From positions 1 to 50,220 of the forward strand of contig CAYLYP010000015.1 of NCBI GenBank assembly GCA_964387795.1: a DNA stretch of 50,220 bases, in the 5' to 3' direction. The stretch comes from CAYLYP01 sp964387795 (GTDB taxonomy: Bacteria > Bacteroidota > Bacteroidia > Bacteroidales > UBA7960). Of the stretch, positions 9,137 to 18,369 are shown piece after piece. The position numbers and the translations under genes were made by a program. The notes beneath the pieces were generated by a model, which searched no databases, was not told the origin of the DNA, and was given only the letters and a program-made list of their open reading frames with translations. Every line of letters begins with the position of its first letter. Position 1 is the stretch's first letter.

Positions 9137-10981
9137 TTATTCTACGGTAACAGATTTAGCAAGGTTACGGGGCTGGTCAACGTTACAACCTCTGAAAACA
9201 GCAATATGATAAGATAACAACTGCAATGGGATGGATGCAATTAAAGGCACAAATAACTCTTCTGTCTCAGGGATTTCAATTACATAATCAGCCATGCTTT
9301 TAACCTGGGTATCACCTTCGGTTACTATTGCAATGATAATACCTTTTCTGGCTTTCACTTCCTGGATATTGCTCACGACCTTATCATAAGTCCCTTTTTT
9401 GGTTGCAATAACCACAACAGGCATGTGCTCATCTATCAGGGCAATAGGGCCATGTTTCATCTCAGCAGCAGGATAACCTTCTGCATGGATATAGGATATT
9501 TCTTTTAACTTAAGGGCTCCTTCAAGGGCTACAGGGAAATTGTATCCTCTTCCAAGATAAAGGAAGTTTCGGGCATCCTTAAAGATTTCTGAGATTTTTA
9601 TGACAACATCATCAACTGCAAGGGCTTTTTCAACCTTTGCAGGTATGTTTTCTATCTCATTAAGCAACTGGAAATAGCGGGACTTTGAAATTGAGCCTTT
9701 TTTCTCGGCAATGGTAAGGGCCATCAGCGTAAGTACTGTAACCTGGGCTGTGAAGGCTTTTGTGGATGCAACACCTATTTCGGGCCCCGCATGGGTATAG
9801 GAGCCTGCATGGGTAGCCCTGGGTATTGATGAACCTACCACATTGCAAATACCTATGATGGTTGCACCTTTTGATTTGGCCAGCTCAACAGCAGCAAGTG
9901 TATCGGCAGTCTCACCGGATTGTGATACAGCAATTACGATGTCATCCTCATCAATTACCGGGTTCCGGTACCTAAACTCAGAAGCATACTCAACTTCTAC
10001 AGGGATCCTTGCCAGCTCTTCAAAAAGATATTCACCAACAAGCCCTGCATGCCATGAAGTACCACAAGCAACAATAATAATCCTTCTGGCTTTTAAAAAC
10101 TTTTGTTCATAATCAATGATGCCCCCTAAGGCAACAATGCCTTTTGACGAATTAACCCTTCCACGAAGGCTGTCTTTAATAGAACGGGGCTGCTCATATA
10201 TCTCCTTTAGCATAAAATGAGGGAAACCTCCCTTTTCTATTGCTTCAAGTTGCATTTCAAGCTTCTGAACGTAAGGGGTTTTTTCCTGGTTCTTTATTGT
10301 CTTTATCTTAAGGCTTCCATCACGGCTTACCTTGGCTATTTCTTCATCTTCAAGATATACTACATTCTTCGTATATTCTACAATAGGGGTAGCATCAGAA
10401 GCAATAAAGAATTCATCATTCTGTTCGCCAACACCAATCACCAAAGGGCTTCCTTTTTTAGCAAGTATCAGGTCGTTGGGGTTGTCCTGAGAAATAATTA
10501 CAATGGCATAAGCACCAATAATCTGGTTCAGCGCAATCCGTGTTGCCTCAAACAAATCAACTTTTTCATGCACCTGGATATCCTCAATCAGGTGGATGAT
10601 TACTTCAGTATCAGTATTGCTTTCGAAGATATATCCCCTGTTGCGCAATTCTTCCCTGAGGGTATTATAGTTTTCAATAATCCCGTTATGGATAATTGCT
10701 AATTTCTTGGTGGGGGAAAAGTGAGGATGGGCATTAATATCATTGGGTTCTCCATGTGTAGCCCATCGGGTATGGGCAATGCCTATGTTCCCTGAAATAT
10801 CTTTTCCAACCACACTTGCCTCTAAATCAGATACTTTTCCATGGGTTTTAAAGAGATTCAGGTTCCCGTTAAACAATGCTACCCCGGCACTGTCGTAACC
10901 CCTGTATTCGAGACGGTGCAAGCCTTTGATGAGAATCGGGTATGCTTCCCTGGGCCCTACGTATCCAACAATTCCGCACAT
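9137..10981 (-). CDS. glmS: Glutamine--fructose-6-phosphate aminotransferase (isomerising)
   Basis: The enzyme converts fructose 6-phosphate and glutamine to glucosamine 6-phosphate, the first step toward UDP-GlcNAc for peptidoglycan and LPS. The start MCGIVGYVG supplies Cys2, which becomes the N-terminal nucleophile of the class II glutaminase domain. LEYRGYDSAG and HTRWATHG follow as usual. Two SIS sugar-isomerase domains follow, with ACGTSWHAG and SQSGETADTLAA near residues 305-360, and GYNFPVALEGALKLKEIS with EMKHGPIALI near 480-515. The C-terminus RNLAKSVTVE is the conserved tail. At 614 residues it is full length. It has its own transcript, because terminators lie on both sides (9053 and 11056). 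I see no ribozyme in the short leader. Confidence 0.98.
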   Translation of the reverse strand: MCGIVGYVGPREAYPILIKGLHRLEYRGYDSAGVALFNGNLNLFKTHGKVSDLEASVVGKDISGNIGIAHTRWATHGEPNDINAHPHFSPTKKLAIIHNGIIENYNTLREELRNRGYIFESNTDTEVIIHLIEDIQVHEKVDLFEATRIALNQIIGAYAIVIISQDNPNDLILAKKGSPLVIGVGEQNDEFFIASDATPIVEYTKNVVYLEDEEIAKVSRDGSLKIKTIKNQEKTPYVQKLEMQLEAIEKGGFPHFMLKEIYEQPRSIKDSLRGRVNSSKGIVALGGIIDYEQKFLKARRIIIVACGTSWHAGLVGEYLFEELARIPVEVEYASEFRYRNPVIDEDDIVIAVSQSGETADTLAAVELAKSKGATIIGICNVVGSSIPRATHAGSYTHAGPEIGVASTKAFTAQVTVLTLMALTIAEKKGSISKSRYFQLLNEIENIPAKVEKALAVDDVVIKISEIFKDARNFLYLGRGYNFPVALEGALKLKEISYIHAEGYPAAEMKHGPIALIDEHMPVVVIATKKGTYDKVVSNIQEVKARKGIIIAIVTEGDTQVKSMADYVIEIPETEELFVPLIASIPLQLLSYHIAVFRGCNVDQPRNLAKSVTVE

Positions 10982-11055
10982 ATTTAGTTGAATTATTTAC
11001 CTTTAAAAAAAAATGAAAAACGAATATCTAAATTAATAAAATACAATGAAAAAAA

Positions 11056-11091
11056 GGCCGTTTATTAAATCATAAACGGCCTTTTTTTTTA
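11056..11091. terminator. Strong intrinsic terminator after the DUF4270 gene
   Basis: GGCCGTTTAT at 11056-11065 and ATAAACGGCC at 11072-11081 form a perfect 10-bp stem with a 6-base loop. It is flanked by an A-run on the left and nine T on the right. On the minus strand it begins right at the stop codon of the DUF4270 gene and separates it from glmS. Confidence 0.9.
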
Positions 11092-12468
11092 TTCTTCCAA
11101 TACTGTATAGGCCACAATTAATTTAAGTGGCTTTTCACTACGTCCCGGGCCTCGTATTACTACCCTGGTGCCTAAAATAGCACTACCGGCAACCACAAGT
11201 TTGAAGTCTTTATTGGTTACCCCGCCTGAAATAATTTCCTGTAGCTGGCGTGTTATGTTTAAAACATAAGAATTATCTGCTTTAACATAAGCTCCTCCAA
11301 GTGCATTGGATTCTTCATCAATGAGGTTACTTAATGCACCTGTTTCAGGGTCAATAAGCTGAAGCCCTACTTTTACTGAAGGATATAATACATCTGTGTC
11401 AGAAAAAGTGGTATCAGCATACATCACAAGCTGTGCTTTATTGATTGCAATCCGCTTTCCAAAGGATTTCATATTGTCAAGATAAGGGATTTTTATCCTG
11501 GATGCAGTCCTTGACAATGATGATATAAACAGCAAGCTATCGCCTCCGGTAGTATCGCCTTCAACCACTTGTTGATATAATGAAGGATGGGTACCCTCAA
11601 AATTGAAGCTTTCAAAGACATTATAATGCCCGCTTTCATCCTTTACGTTAAAAACCTTATAACTGCTTTGGGGTGAGGAGCTATTGCCACTATGATAGTA
11701 AACTGTAAGACGGCTGTATTCGTTTGTAAGCAGGAAATAATAAATACAGGCCATAGAAGAAGAAGGAACTTCATCCATTGTTACATACAAACCTTTAAAG
11801 AACCTTGTAAAATTGTAATTATTTGAAAGGCTATCTTCGGCAGCATTTAAAATACGTGTTCCAAACTCATCAGATAACCGGATCCTTAAGTGCTGGGGCC
11901 AACTGTTAAAAGTAGTATTAACAGTATCATTAGCAAAATCCTTTGACTTTGGTCGTCCGGAAAAAGTAAGGTTACCTAATTCCTGTTCATATACAGGCAA
12001 GTATTCATTGGAGTAATAAGCCCTAACAGAAGGATTCCTGTCGAGGATAGAATCTTTAATTTCCATAACCCTGATGGTTTGGGGAGTAAGGGTATCACCA
12101 TAATAACCTCCATAAACCAAAGAAAGCACAACAGAGTCTATCTGAGGGTTTTCACCAAAGTCAATATTATCAGAATTCATCCTGTATTGTGCAAAGAAAC
12201 CGGATTTTGTTCTCCCAAAGACAGGGTCATTTATAAAACCGGCCAGGTTTAAAGCCGAATAGTCTGTCCTGATGCTATCCTCTTTAACTGTTGATGCATA
12301 AATCAAAAAGGTATCTACACGTTCAACCCCCAACTGGTCATCGATAAAGTCCAGGCCAATATCATCAGGGTTAGTACATGCAGAAAAAAATATGAAACCA
12401 GCAAAGAGACAGCCGTATATTAAACGGTAAAATCCCCCGTGGATACGGGGGAATTTGATCTTTTTCAA
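11089..12468 (-). CDS. DUF4270 family lipoprotein
   Basis: This is a predicted outer-membrane lipoprotein of 459 residues. The N-terminus is basic, then hydrophobic, and ends in the lipobox FFSAC, giving acylated Cys31. The segment after it (TNPDDIGLDFID) and the later NDPVFGRTKSGFFAQYR are typical of the DUF4270 family, a Bacteroidota-specific group of unknown function. The remainder looks like beta-rich repeats without catalytic motifs. It lies 69 bases downstream of the glycogen-synthase-like gene on the same strand and probably shares its transcript. I recall this family often sitting beside glycogen synthase, panC and glmS in the phylum, which this window repeats. Confidence 0.85.
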   Translation of the reverse strand: MKKIKFPRIHGGFYRLIYGCLFAGFIFFSACTNPDDIGLDFIDDQLGVERVDTFLIYASTVKEDSIRTDYSALNLAGFINDPVFGRTKSGFFAQYRMNSDNIDFGENPQIDSVVLSLVYGGYYGDTLTPQTIRVMEIKDSILDRNPSVRAYYSNEYLPVYEQELGNLTFSGRPKSKDFANDTVNTTFNSWPQHLRIRLSDEFGTRILNAAEDSLSNNYNFTRFFKGLYVTMDEVPSSSMACIYYFLLTNEYSRLTVYYHSGNSSSPQSSYKVFNVKDESGHYNVFESFNFEGTHPSLYQQVVEGDTTGGDSLLFISSLSRTASRIKIPYLDNMKSFGKRIAINKAQLVMYADTTFSDTDVLYPSVKVGLQLIDPETGALSNLIDEESNALGGAYVKADNSYVLNITRQLQEIISGGVTNKDFKLVVAGSAILGTRVVIRGPGRSEKPLKLIVAYTVLEE

Positions 12469-12537
12469 ATTATTAAAGAATTAGGTTTGACAAATCAGTT
12501 GTATTAATGTAAAAGAAACGCAAATATAGAATAATTA

Positions 12538-13365
12538 TTATTCAGACATTACGTTTTCCGACACCAATACTTCATCATAGAAATCATTGTAGGCATCTGT
12601 ATAGTTTTCATTACCCGGGAACTGTAATACAGGCTTCCCAGACTTCATGATAAACTCTTGAATTTCAGGATTTATCTTTTCACTTCCGATTACAATGCCA
12701 TCGGCAAGCGAAATAGCTGCTTTAGAAATATTAACATAAGATGGATCCCTGAATGCTTCCAGATGACTATCTTCTATCCCTTCCATTTTGATTTTGTTAA
12801 AATAATCATCAGGGAGTTTTTCAGGAAAATCATCATCATAAACAGAATAAACAATTTTAGTGTCTGTAAACATTGGATTATCCTTATAGGCAGTCCTTAA
12901 AAACAAAGGCATCACATTTGTCATCCATCCATTGCAATGCACAATGTCAGGAGACCATTGAAGTTTCTTAACGGTTTCTAATACTCCGCGACAAAAGAAG
13001 ATACTTCTTTCATCATTATCAGAGAAATATTTACCGTTTTTATCAACAGTAGTAAATTTTCTTTGGAAGAAATCTTCATTGTCGATAAAATAAATCTGCA
13101 TTCGGGCAGATTGTATTGAGGCCACTTTAATAATCAGAGGATGGTCAGTATCATTTATGATAAGGTTCATTCCAGAAAGTCTGATAACTTCATGTAATTG
13201 GTTTCTTCTTTCATTGATGCAACCAAACCGGGGCATAAAAGTCCTGATTTCTTTTCCTTTTTCCTGAATTCCTTGGGGAAGATGGCGGCCCAGAAGGCCC
13301 ATGGGAGAATCTTTTAAATAGGGTGTAATTTCCTGTTGAACGAAAAGAACTCTGGGTTTTTCCAT
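12538..13365 (-). CDS. Glycogen/starch synthase-like protein, catalytic N-terminal (GT5) domain only
   Basis: The protein matches the N-terminal Rossmann domain of GT5 glycogen synthases: KPRVLFVQQEITPYLKD at the start and SPDIVHCNGWMTNVMPLFLR near residues 140-160. Full enzymes have about 480 residues and a second GT-B domain. This chain has about 275 and ends soon after. The usual KxGG ADP-glucose motif near the start is replaced by DSPMG. It may therefore be regulatory or bind sugar rather than polymerise glucose. I chose ATG 13365 over 13401 because a good -7 box (13399-13406) would place the RNA start between them. The gene heads a transcript with the DUF4270 lipoprotein and is divergent from panC. 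Confidence 0.75.
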   Translation of the reverse strand: MEKPRVLFVQQEITPYLKDSPMGLLGRHLPQGIQEKGKEIRTFMPRFGCINERRNQLHEVIRLSGMNLIINDTDHPLIIKVASIQSARMQIYFIDNEDFFQRKFTTVDKNGKYFSDNDERSIFFCRGVLETVKKLQWSPDIVHCNGWMTNVMPLFLRTAYKDNPMFTDTKIVYSVYDDDFPEKLPDDYFNKIKMEGIEDSHLEAFRDPSYVNISKAAISLADGIVIGSEKINPEIQEFIMKSGKPVLQFPGNENYTDAYNDFYDEVLVSENVMSE

Positions 13366-13398
13366 AAGCTTTTTTTTGACAGTTAAATTTGGGATATG

Positions 13399-13430
13399 CA
13401 AAATTACGTTTTTTTTTGCAGATATTCAAG
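13399..13430 (-). promoter_or_regulatory. Candidate Bacteroidota promoter for the GT5-like gene
   Basis: Read on the minus strand, CTTG (13430-13427) stands 20 bases before TAATTTTG (13406-13399), which fits the TAnnTTTG -7 box. Transcription would start near 13392 and support the ATG at 13365. Confidence 0.45.
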
Positions 13431-13547
13431 TAATCCTTTTAGCTTTGCAGGTTTATTTTCAGGCTGATATAAAAAAAATTTATCTTTTTCGCCTTAAAGT
13501 AAAACAAAACAGCTTTCGTTTACACCCAACGTTAAATTATTTTAGAT

Positions 13548-14384
13548 ATGTTTATATTTAAAACCATTGATGCCACAAAAGCATATCTGGCGCCTTTCAT
13601 AAATAAGAATTCCCAGATTGGATTTGTCCCAACAATGGGGGCACTCCATCAGGGCCATATTGAGTTAATTAAAAAGGCAAGGGCTGAAAATCAAATTGTT
13701 GTTTGCAGTATTTTTGTAAACCCTATTCAGTTCAACAACCCTGAGGATTACACAAAATACCCCATAACAATAGAGGCAGACCTTAAGAAATTGTTTGATG
13801 CAGGTTGTGATGTGGTCTTTAACCCTGATGCCAAAGAGATGTATCCAAGCCCGGATCTTACACAGTTTCAGTTTGGAGGTCTCGAACTTGTAATGGAAGG
13901 GGCCTTCAGGCCTGGTCATTTTAATGGCGTGGCTGTTGTTGTCAAAAAGCTACTTGAAATCGTCCAGCCGCAAAAAGCTTATTTTGGTGAAAAGGATTAT
14001 CAACAATTACTTATTGTAAAACAACTTGTTAAGCAAACAGGGTTGCCTGTTGACATTGTTCCTTGTCAAATAGTCAGGGAAGCCGATGGGCTTGCAATGA
14101 GTTCAAGGAATATGCGCCTGAATGACCAACAGCGATCTGTTGCACCAATAATTTTTCAAACCCTGAATAAAGCAGCTTCCTTTAAAGAATCCAAAAGTAT
14201 TTTGGAAATAAAACAATGGGTAAAGGATCAGATTGAAGAGCACCAAATGGAGCTGGAATATTTTGAGGTTGCTGATGCCAATACTCTTCAGCCCACCGAA
14301 AAAATTCTACCCGGCAATACATACAGGGCTTTTATTGCAGTCTATCATGGCCCTGTAAGGCTCATTGATAATATCCCCTTTTAA
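13548..14384 (+). CDS. panC: Pantothenate synthetase (pantoate--beta-alanine ligase)
   Basis: The enzyme joins pantoate and beta-alanine with ATP to form pantothenate, the coenzyme A precursor. Visible family motifs are VPTMGALHQGHIEL at 27-40, with the HxGH nucleotide-binding pair His34/His37, then FVNPIQFNNPEDYTKYP, HFNGVAVVVKKL, GEKDYQQL and MSSRNMRL. The 278 residues match the family length. panD follows 176 bases downstream and makes the beta-alanine it uses. The gene is divergent from the GT5-like gene. Confidence 0.97.
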   Translation: MFIFKTIDATKAYLAPFINKNSQIGFVPTMGALHQGHIELIKKARAENQIVVCSIFVNPIQFNNPEDYTKYPITIEADLKKLFDAGCDVVFNPDAKEMYPSPDLTQFQFGGLELVMEGAFRPGHFNGVAVVVKKLLEIVQPQKAYFGEKDYQQLLIVKQLVKQTGLPVDIVPCQIVREADGLAMSSRNMRLNDQQRSVAPIIFQTLNKAASFKESKSILEIKQWVKDQIEEHQMELEYFEVADANTLQPTEKILPGNTYRAFIAVYHGPVRLIDNIPF

Positions 14385-14560
14385 AATAAATATTCATGCC
14401 TGTCTGTGGCGAATTCATAGGCCGCCAGACTTAATAACAGGTTCCCGGGATCTTAATAGTCAAATCTTTTTTGGCATTTTAAGTTCGCTTAAGTAATTTT
14501 GTTCCATAAAAGACGTTTAGTCATTTTGCTGATTTTCAATTTTCACTTCATTCTTTTCTT

Positions 14561-14908
14561 ATGCAAATTCAGGTTTTGAAATCCAAAATACACAGAGCAA
14601 CTGTTACAGAAGCCGATATCAATTACATCGGGAGTATAACCATTGATGAAGACCTGATGGATGCTGCCAATGTTATCGAAAATGAGAAAGTCCATGTTGT
14701 TAATGTGAACAATGGTGAACGATTGGAAACCTATGTGATTAAAGGCAAAAGGGGAAGTGGCACAATATGCCTCAATGGCCCTGCTGCCCGAAAGGTTTGC
14801 GTTGGCGATGTTATTATTATCATGTCCTATGCATCGATGGAATTTAACGAAGCCAAAGCTTTCACTCCCTATATCATCTTTCCTGATACAAATAACAAAC
14901 TTGCATAA
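14561..14908 (+). CDS. panD: Aspartate 1-decarboxylase
   Basis: This is a pyruvoyl enzyme that makes beta-alanine from L-aspartate for PanC. The 115-residue proenzyme has the self-cleavage site Gly24-Ser25 in NYIGSITID, the same numbering as in E. coli, where Ser25 becomes the pyruvoyl group. KIHRATVTEAD at 9-19 and GPAARKVCVGD are further family marks. A 176-base gap separates it from panC, so it may have some separate expression. The UPF0104 gene begins five bases past its stop, which makes those two co-transcribed. Confidence 0.96.
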   Translation: MQIQVLKSKIHRATVTEADINYIGSITIDEDLMDAANVIENEKVHVVNVNNGERLETYVIKGKRGSGTICLNGPAARKVCVGDVIIIMSYASMEFNEAKAFTPYIIFPDTNNKLA

Positions 14909-14913
14909 TCACA

Positions 14914-15945
14914 TTGAAAAATAAATTCCGTTCATACTTACGCACCATCTTATTCCTTATTGCCGGGGTTGCCTTGCTTTGGTACGTTACAAAAGACCAT
15001 GATATTGCCAATATCTGGATTCAAATAAAATCTGCAAACTTTTTATGGGTCGGCATAGCCATGGTAGCCGGGATGATAAGCCATATACTAAGGGCTTTGA
15101 GATGGAACCAACTTATCGAATCCATTGGCCAAAAACCAAGGCTCAGGACTACTTTCTTTGCCGTAATGGTTGGATACCTCATGAACCTTGTTGTGCCAAG
15201 GCTTGGGGAGATTTCGCGTTGCGGGGCTTTGAACCAGAGTGATAAGATCCCTTTTGATAAACTCATTGGCACAGTAATAGCCGAACGTGCTTTCGACCTT
15301 ATCTGTTTAATTGTTCTGGTTTTTACAACGGTAATGCTCCAATTCGATCTCCTTCAATCTTTCCTTAATACATGGCTCTTTGATCCCATTAGCCAAAAAA
15401 TCTCGGGCAATTACTATGGAATTATGATAATTGCCATTACTGGATTAATTCTTTTTGCAGTTTTGGTGGTTTTATATTTTGTTTTTAAAAAACAACTGGC
15501 TACAAAAAACTGGTATAAAAAAATTACCCGTATTATAAAAGGTTTTTGGTTGGGCATACTGTCAATTGGCAAAGTTAAAAACAAAGCCTTGTTTCTGACA
15601 TACTCTGTCCTTATCTGGACATTTTATTTCTTTATGACTTACCTGATTTTCTTTGCCCTTCCCGCAACCTCCCATCTTCAGGTTGCCGATGGATTTACCC
15701 TTCTGGTTGCTGGTAGTATTGGTGTAGCTGCACCGGTGCCTGGTGGTATTGGTGCTTATCATTTCCTGATTATCACTGCCCTTGTTGAGCTGTTTACTAT
15801 CCCTGAACAAGGAGCTGTTTCTTTTGCATATCTCTCGCATACAAGCCAGATGGTGCTTATCATTGTCCTTGGATTGTTTTCTTTGGGCATGTTAGTTTTT
15901 GAACGCAAGAAAAACAAAATCAAAGTTTCAACAAATCGGGCATGA
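14914..15945 (+). CDS. UPF0104 / lysylphosphatidylglycerol synthase TM-region family protein
   Basis: This 343-residue polytopic inner-membrane protein has about eight hydrophobic helices. Family marks include a first helix followed by a WY pair, HILRALRWNQLI near 57-68, GYLMNLVVPRLGEISRC near 88-104 and the late segment VAAPVPGGIGAYHF. Proteins of this family resemble the flippase part of MprF but lack the aminoacyltransferase domain. A role in lipid or glycan translocation is possible and unproven. The start is TTG at 14914, five bases after the panD stop. No ATG occurs in frame for the next 50 codons, and using a later start would remove the first helix. Its last bases overlap rfaE2 by four (ATGA). 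Confidence 0.85.
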   Translation: MKNKFRSYLRTILFLIAGVALLWYVTKDHDIANIWIQIKSANFLWVGIAMVAGMISHILRALRWNQLIESIGQKPRLRTTFFAVMVGYLMNLVVPRLGEISRCGALNQSDKIPFDKLIGTVIAERAFDLICLIVLVFTTVMLQFDLLQSFLNTWLFDPISQKISGNYYGIMIIAITGLILFAVLVVLYFVFKKQLATKNWYKKITRIIKGFWLGILSIGKVKNKALFLTYSVLIWTFYFFMTYLIFFALPATSHLQVADGFTLLVAGSIGVAAPVPGGIGAYHFLIITALVELFTIPEQGAVSFAYLSHTSQMVLIIVLGLFSLGMLVFERKKNKIKVSTNRA

Positions 15946-16442
15946 CCTCTTTCAATAAATATGAGTTTGTTAAAACAAGGATCTTTGACCGTGATTCATT
16001 AATCCAGCAGCTTTCTGTGTGGCGTTTCCTTGATAAAAAAATTGTTTTTACCAATGGGTGCTTCGATATTATCCATCTCGGGCACCTCGAATACCTCTCA
16101 AAAGCAGCTTCCTTAGGCGATATCCTAATCGTTGGCCTGAATACCGATGCATCTGTTAAACGGCTGAAAGGTCCTCAGAGGCCTGTCAACAACGAGTATG
16201 CCAGGGCAATGGCCCTTGCTTCACTCCGTTTTATTGACGCCGTTACCCTTTTTGAAGACGACACCCCTTATTCATTGATCCAGCTTGTTCAACCTGACAT
16301 TCTGGTCAAAGGTAACGATTACAAGCCCGAAGACATTGTTGGTTATGACATTGTTAAAGCTAAAGGGGGTCAGGTTAAAACCATTGAACTTGTTGAAGGT
16401 TATTCAAGCACCAATATTATTGAAAAGCTTAATCGGCCTTAA
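15942..16442 (+). CDS. rfaE2: D-glycero-beta-D-manno-heptose 1-phosphate adenylyltransferase
   Basis: The enzyme activates heptose 1-phosphate with ATP to ADP-heptose for the LPS inner core. The 166-residue chain is the adenylyltransferase half of HldE as a separate protein. It shows FTNGCFDIIHLGHLEYL at 36-52 with the nucleotidyltransferase HxGH motif (His45, His48). It also shows GLNTDASVKRLKGPQRPVN, LVKGNDYKPEDIVGYDIV and the final GYSSTNIIEKL. No heptose kinase (RfaE1) is in the window. It overlaps the UPF0104 gene by four bases, so the two are translationally coupled, and a link of both to envelope glycans is a reasonable inference. Confidence 0.93.
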   Translation: MTSFNKYEFVKTRIFDRDSLIQQLSVWRFLDKKIVFTNGCFDIIHLGHLEYLSKAASLGDILIVGLNTDASVKRLKGPQRPVNNEYARAMALASLRFIDAVTLFEDDTPYSLIQLVQPDILVKGNDYKPEDIVGYDIVKAKGGQVKTIELVEGYSSTNIIEKLNRP

Positions 16443-16529
16443 TCCTTTTCTTTTTCTTTAATTCAACAAAATTTTTTTTAAAACAAGAATTTTCATATTT
16501 TTGTTTCAAAGTAATCAATCAATAATCGC

Positions 16530-16943
16530 ATGAGAAACAAAATATTAAACATCTTATTGCTAAGTGTGTTTATTGCAGGGGTTTCGTTTTGCTTTAACAG
16601 TTGTAAAAAGGCAAATGATGAAATGCTTTCAGGTGTCTGGGTCCTTATTGATATTGGCAATATTGATAATACCACTCAGATAGAGTGGCGCTTTTTCGAG
16701 AGCACGCTTTCAATTTACCAGGTATCCAAAAGCAATAGTACCGATCAGGTATTATTGGGTCAGGGAAGCTACCTGCTCAAGACAAGGATTGGTTCAACAA
16801 AGCTTATCGTCATTGACTTTCCCCCTTCTTTAGATGCTTATAACATGGAGTGGAATGTTCATAAAATGACAGATACCGAAATGGTTCTTTCAGGGCAAAA
16901 AGATGCTGGTCTTGAATACAAAGAGTTTTCAAAACAGGAATAA
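16530..16943 (+). CDS. Small lipoprotein, lipocalin-like
   Basis: This 137-residue protein has a type II signal peptide ending in CFNSC, with Cys25 as the likely lipidated residue. The mature part begins with a SGVWVLIDIGN segment. Short beta-strands follow (IEWRFFESTLSIYQVS, STKLIVIDFP, TEMVLSGQKD), the pattern of small lipocalin-like domains in this phylum. No catalytic motif is visible and the ligand is unknown. It lies 87 bases past rfaE2 and is followed by a terminator at 16963. It could be the last gene of the panD-rfaE2 run or a separate unit. Confidence 0.6.
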   Translation: MRNKILNILLLSVFIAGVSFCFNSCKKANDEMLSGVWVLIDIGNIDNTTQIEWRFFESTLSIYQVSKSNSTDQVLLGQGSYLLKTRIGSTKLIVIDFPPSLDAYNMEWNVHKMTDTEMVLSGQKDAGLEYKEFSKQE

Positions 16944-16962
16944 AGATAAACGTTAAAATATC

Positions 16963-16998
16963 AATGCAGGTCTTTCATCGAAAACCTGCATTTTTTTT
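16963..16998 (+). terminator. Intrinsic terminator between lipoprotein gene and radA
   Basis: AATGCAGGT at 16963-16971 pairs with ACCTGCATT at 16984-16992 and is followed by a T-run. The radA start lies only six bases further. Either radA is transcribed from within this region or by read-through, or the hairpin attenuates it. Confidence 0.75.
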
Positions 16999-17004
16999 AT
17001 TACA

Positions 17005-18369
17005 ATGGCCAAAATAAAAACTGCTTTCTTTTGTCAGAATTGCGGGGCACAATCTCCCAAATGGATTGGCAAATGCCCTTCATGTCAACAATGGAACACT
17101 TATGTAGAAGAAGTTGTTGAAAAAACTTCCTCCTCTTTGTCCCGCAAAACGGGATTAAGTGCTTCTTCATCCCCAATAAAAGTTCAGGATATCGTCCTTA
17201 AGCAAGAGATGAGGATAAGCAGCGGCAACGCTGAACTGGACAGGGTACTGGGAGGTGGTATCGTTTCAGGGGCTTTGATACTTATAGGTGGGGAGCCGGG
17301 AATTGGGAAATCCACCCTGATGCTCCAGATAGCCCTGAAGATGGAAAAGGTTAAAATACTCTATGTCTCTGGCGAAGAAAGCGAAATGCAAATCCGCATG
17401 AGGGCCGAACGCCTTGGATTGACCCAAAGTCAATGTTACATCCTTGCCGAAACTTCATTGGAAAAAATATTCCTGCATATCCAGGAGCTTCAACCCGAAA
17501 TGCTCGTAATTGATTCCGTTCAGACCTTACAAACAGAAGTTGTTGAATCAGGAGCCGGGAGCATAAGCCAGATCAGGGAATGTACAGCCCAGCTTCAACG
17601 ATACTCAAAAGAAAACCAGATCCCGGTATTCCTCATTGGCCATATCACAAAAGACGGGACGCTTGCAGGGCCTAAAATCCTTGAACATATTGTGGACGCT
17701 GTATTGCATTTTGAAGGCGACCGCCATCATTTTTACAGGATTGTGAGGGCAGTGAAGAACAGGTTTGGCTCAACAAATGAGATAGGTATTTTCGAGATGC
17801 AGGGCAATGGTTTGCGTGAAGTCACAAACCCATCTGAAATCCTGCTATCGCATCGTGAAGAAGCTGTCAGTGGTGTTGCAATATCAGCAACCATGGAAGG
17901 GCTACGGCCCCTGATGATTGAGACCCAGGCCCTGGTAAGCTCTGCTGCTTATGGAACCCCTCAACGCTCAGGCACAGGCTTCGATGTCCGAAGGTTAAAC
18001 ATGTTATTGGCAGTCCTTGAAAAAAGATGTGGTTTTCGTCTCTCTGCAAAGGATGTTTTTCTTAACATCACAGGAGGGATAAAAGTTGATGACCCTGCCA
18101 TCGACCTGGGCGTCATTGTTGCAATATTATCATCTTCCGAAGATATCCCCGTAAGTGAGAAATTCTGTTTTGCTGCCGAAGTGGGCCTCTCTGGTGAAAT
18201 TAGGCCTGTAAGCCGTGTGGAACAACGTATTGCCGAAGCGTCAAAATTAGGGTTTGATGCTATCTTTATCTCCCGCTTTAACCCTAAAACAGCCCCTTCA
18301 TCCCTTAACGGGCTTAAGGTAATCCCTGTTTCAAAAATCGAAGAAGTATTTCAACATCTTTTCGGTTAA
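17005..18369 (+). CDS. radA: DNA repair protein RadA (Sms)
   Basis: This is a RecA-like branch-migration ATPase acting in homologous recombination. The order of parts is complete. A C4 zinc finger holds Cys10, Cys13, Cys24 and Cys27. A RecA-type ATPase core holds Walker A GEPGIGKS at 96-103. The RadA-specific KNRFG motif lies at about 251-255. A Lon-like C-terminal domain contains RVEQRIAEASKLGFD. At 454 residues it has normal length. Its start lies directly behind a terminator hairpin. The downstream region is the 654-base gap with the second 11-bp array. Confidence 0.97.
   Translation: MAKIKTAFFCQNCGAQSPKWIGKCPSCQQWNTYVEEVVEKTSSSLSRKTGLSASSSPIKVQDIVLKQEMRISSGNAELDRVLGGGIVSGALILIGGEPGIGKSTLMLQIALKMEKVKILYVSGEESEMQIRMRAERLGLTQSQCYILAETSLEKIFLHIQELQPEMLVIDSVQTLQTEVVESGAGSISQIRECTAQLQRYSKENQIPVFLIGHITKDGTLAGPKILEHIVDAVLHFEGDRHHFYRIVRAVKNRFGSTNEIGIFEMQGNGLREVTNPSEILLSHREEAVSGVAISATMEGLRPLMIETQALVSSAAYGTPQRSGTGFDVRRLNMLLAVLEKRCGFRLSAKDVFLNITGGIKVDDPAIDLGVIVAILSSSEDIPVSEKFCFAAEVGLSGEIRPVSRVEQRIAEASKLGFDAIFISRFNPKTAPSSLNGLKVIPVSKIEEVFQHLFG

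Noticed and set aside
10982..11055. glmS ribozyme or riboswitch upstream of glmS
   Set aside because: The leader is only about 75 AT-rich bases with no conserved core or pseudoknot elements. Such ribozymes are known mainly from Gram-positive bacteria.
15562..15840. 92-codon minus-strand frame inside the UPF0104 gene
   Set aside because: Shadow of a clear membrane protein on the other strand. The same holds for the other frames nested in recognised genes.
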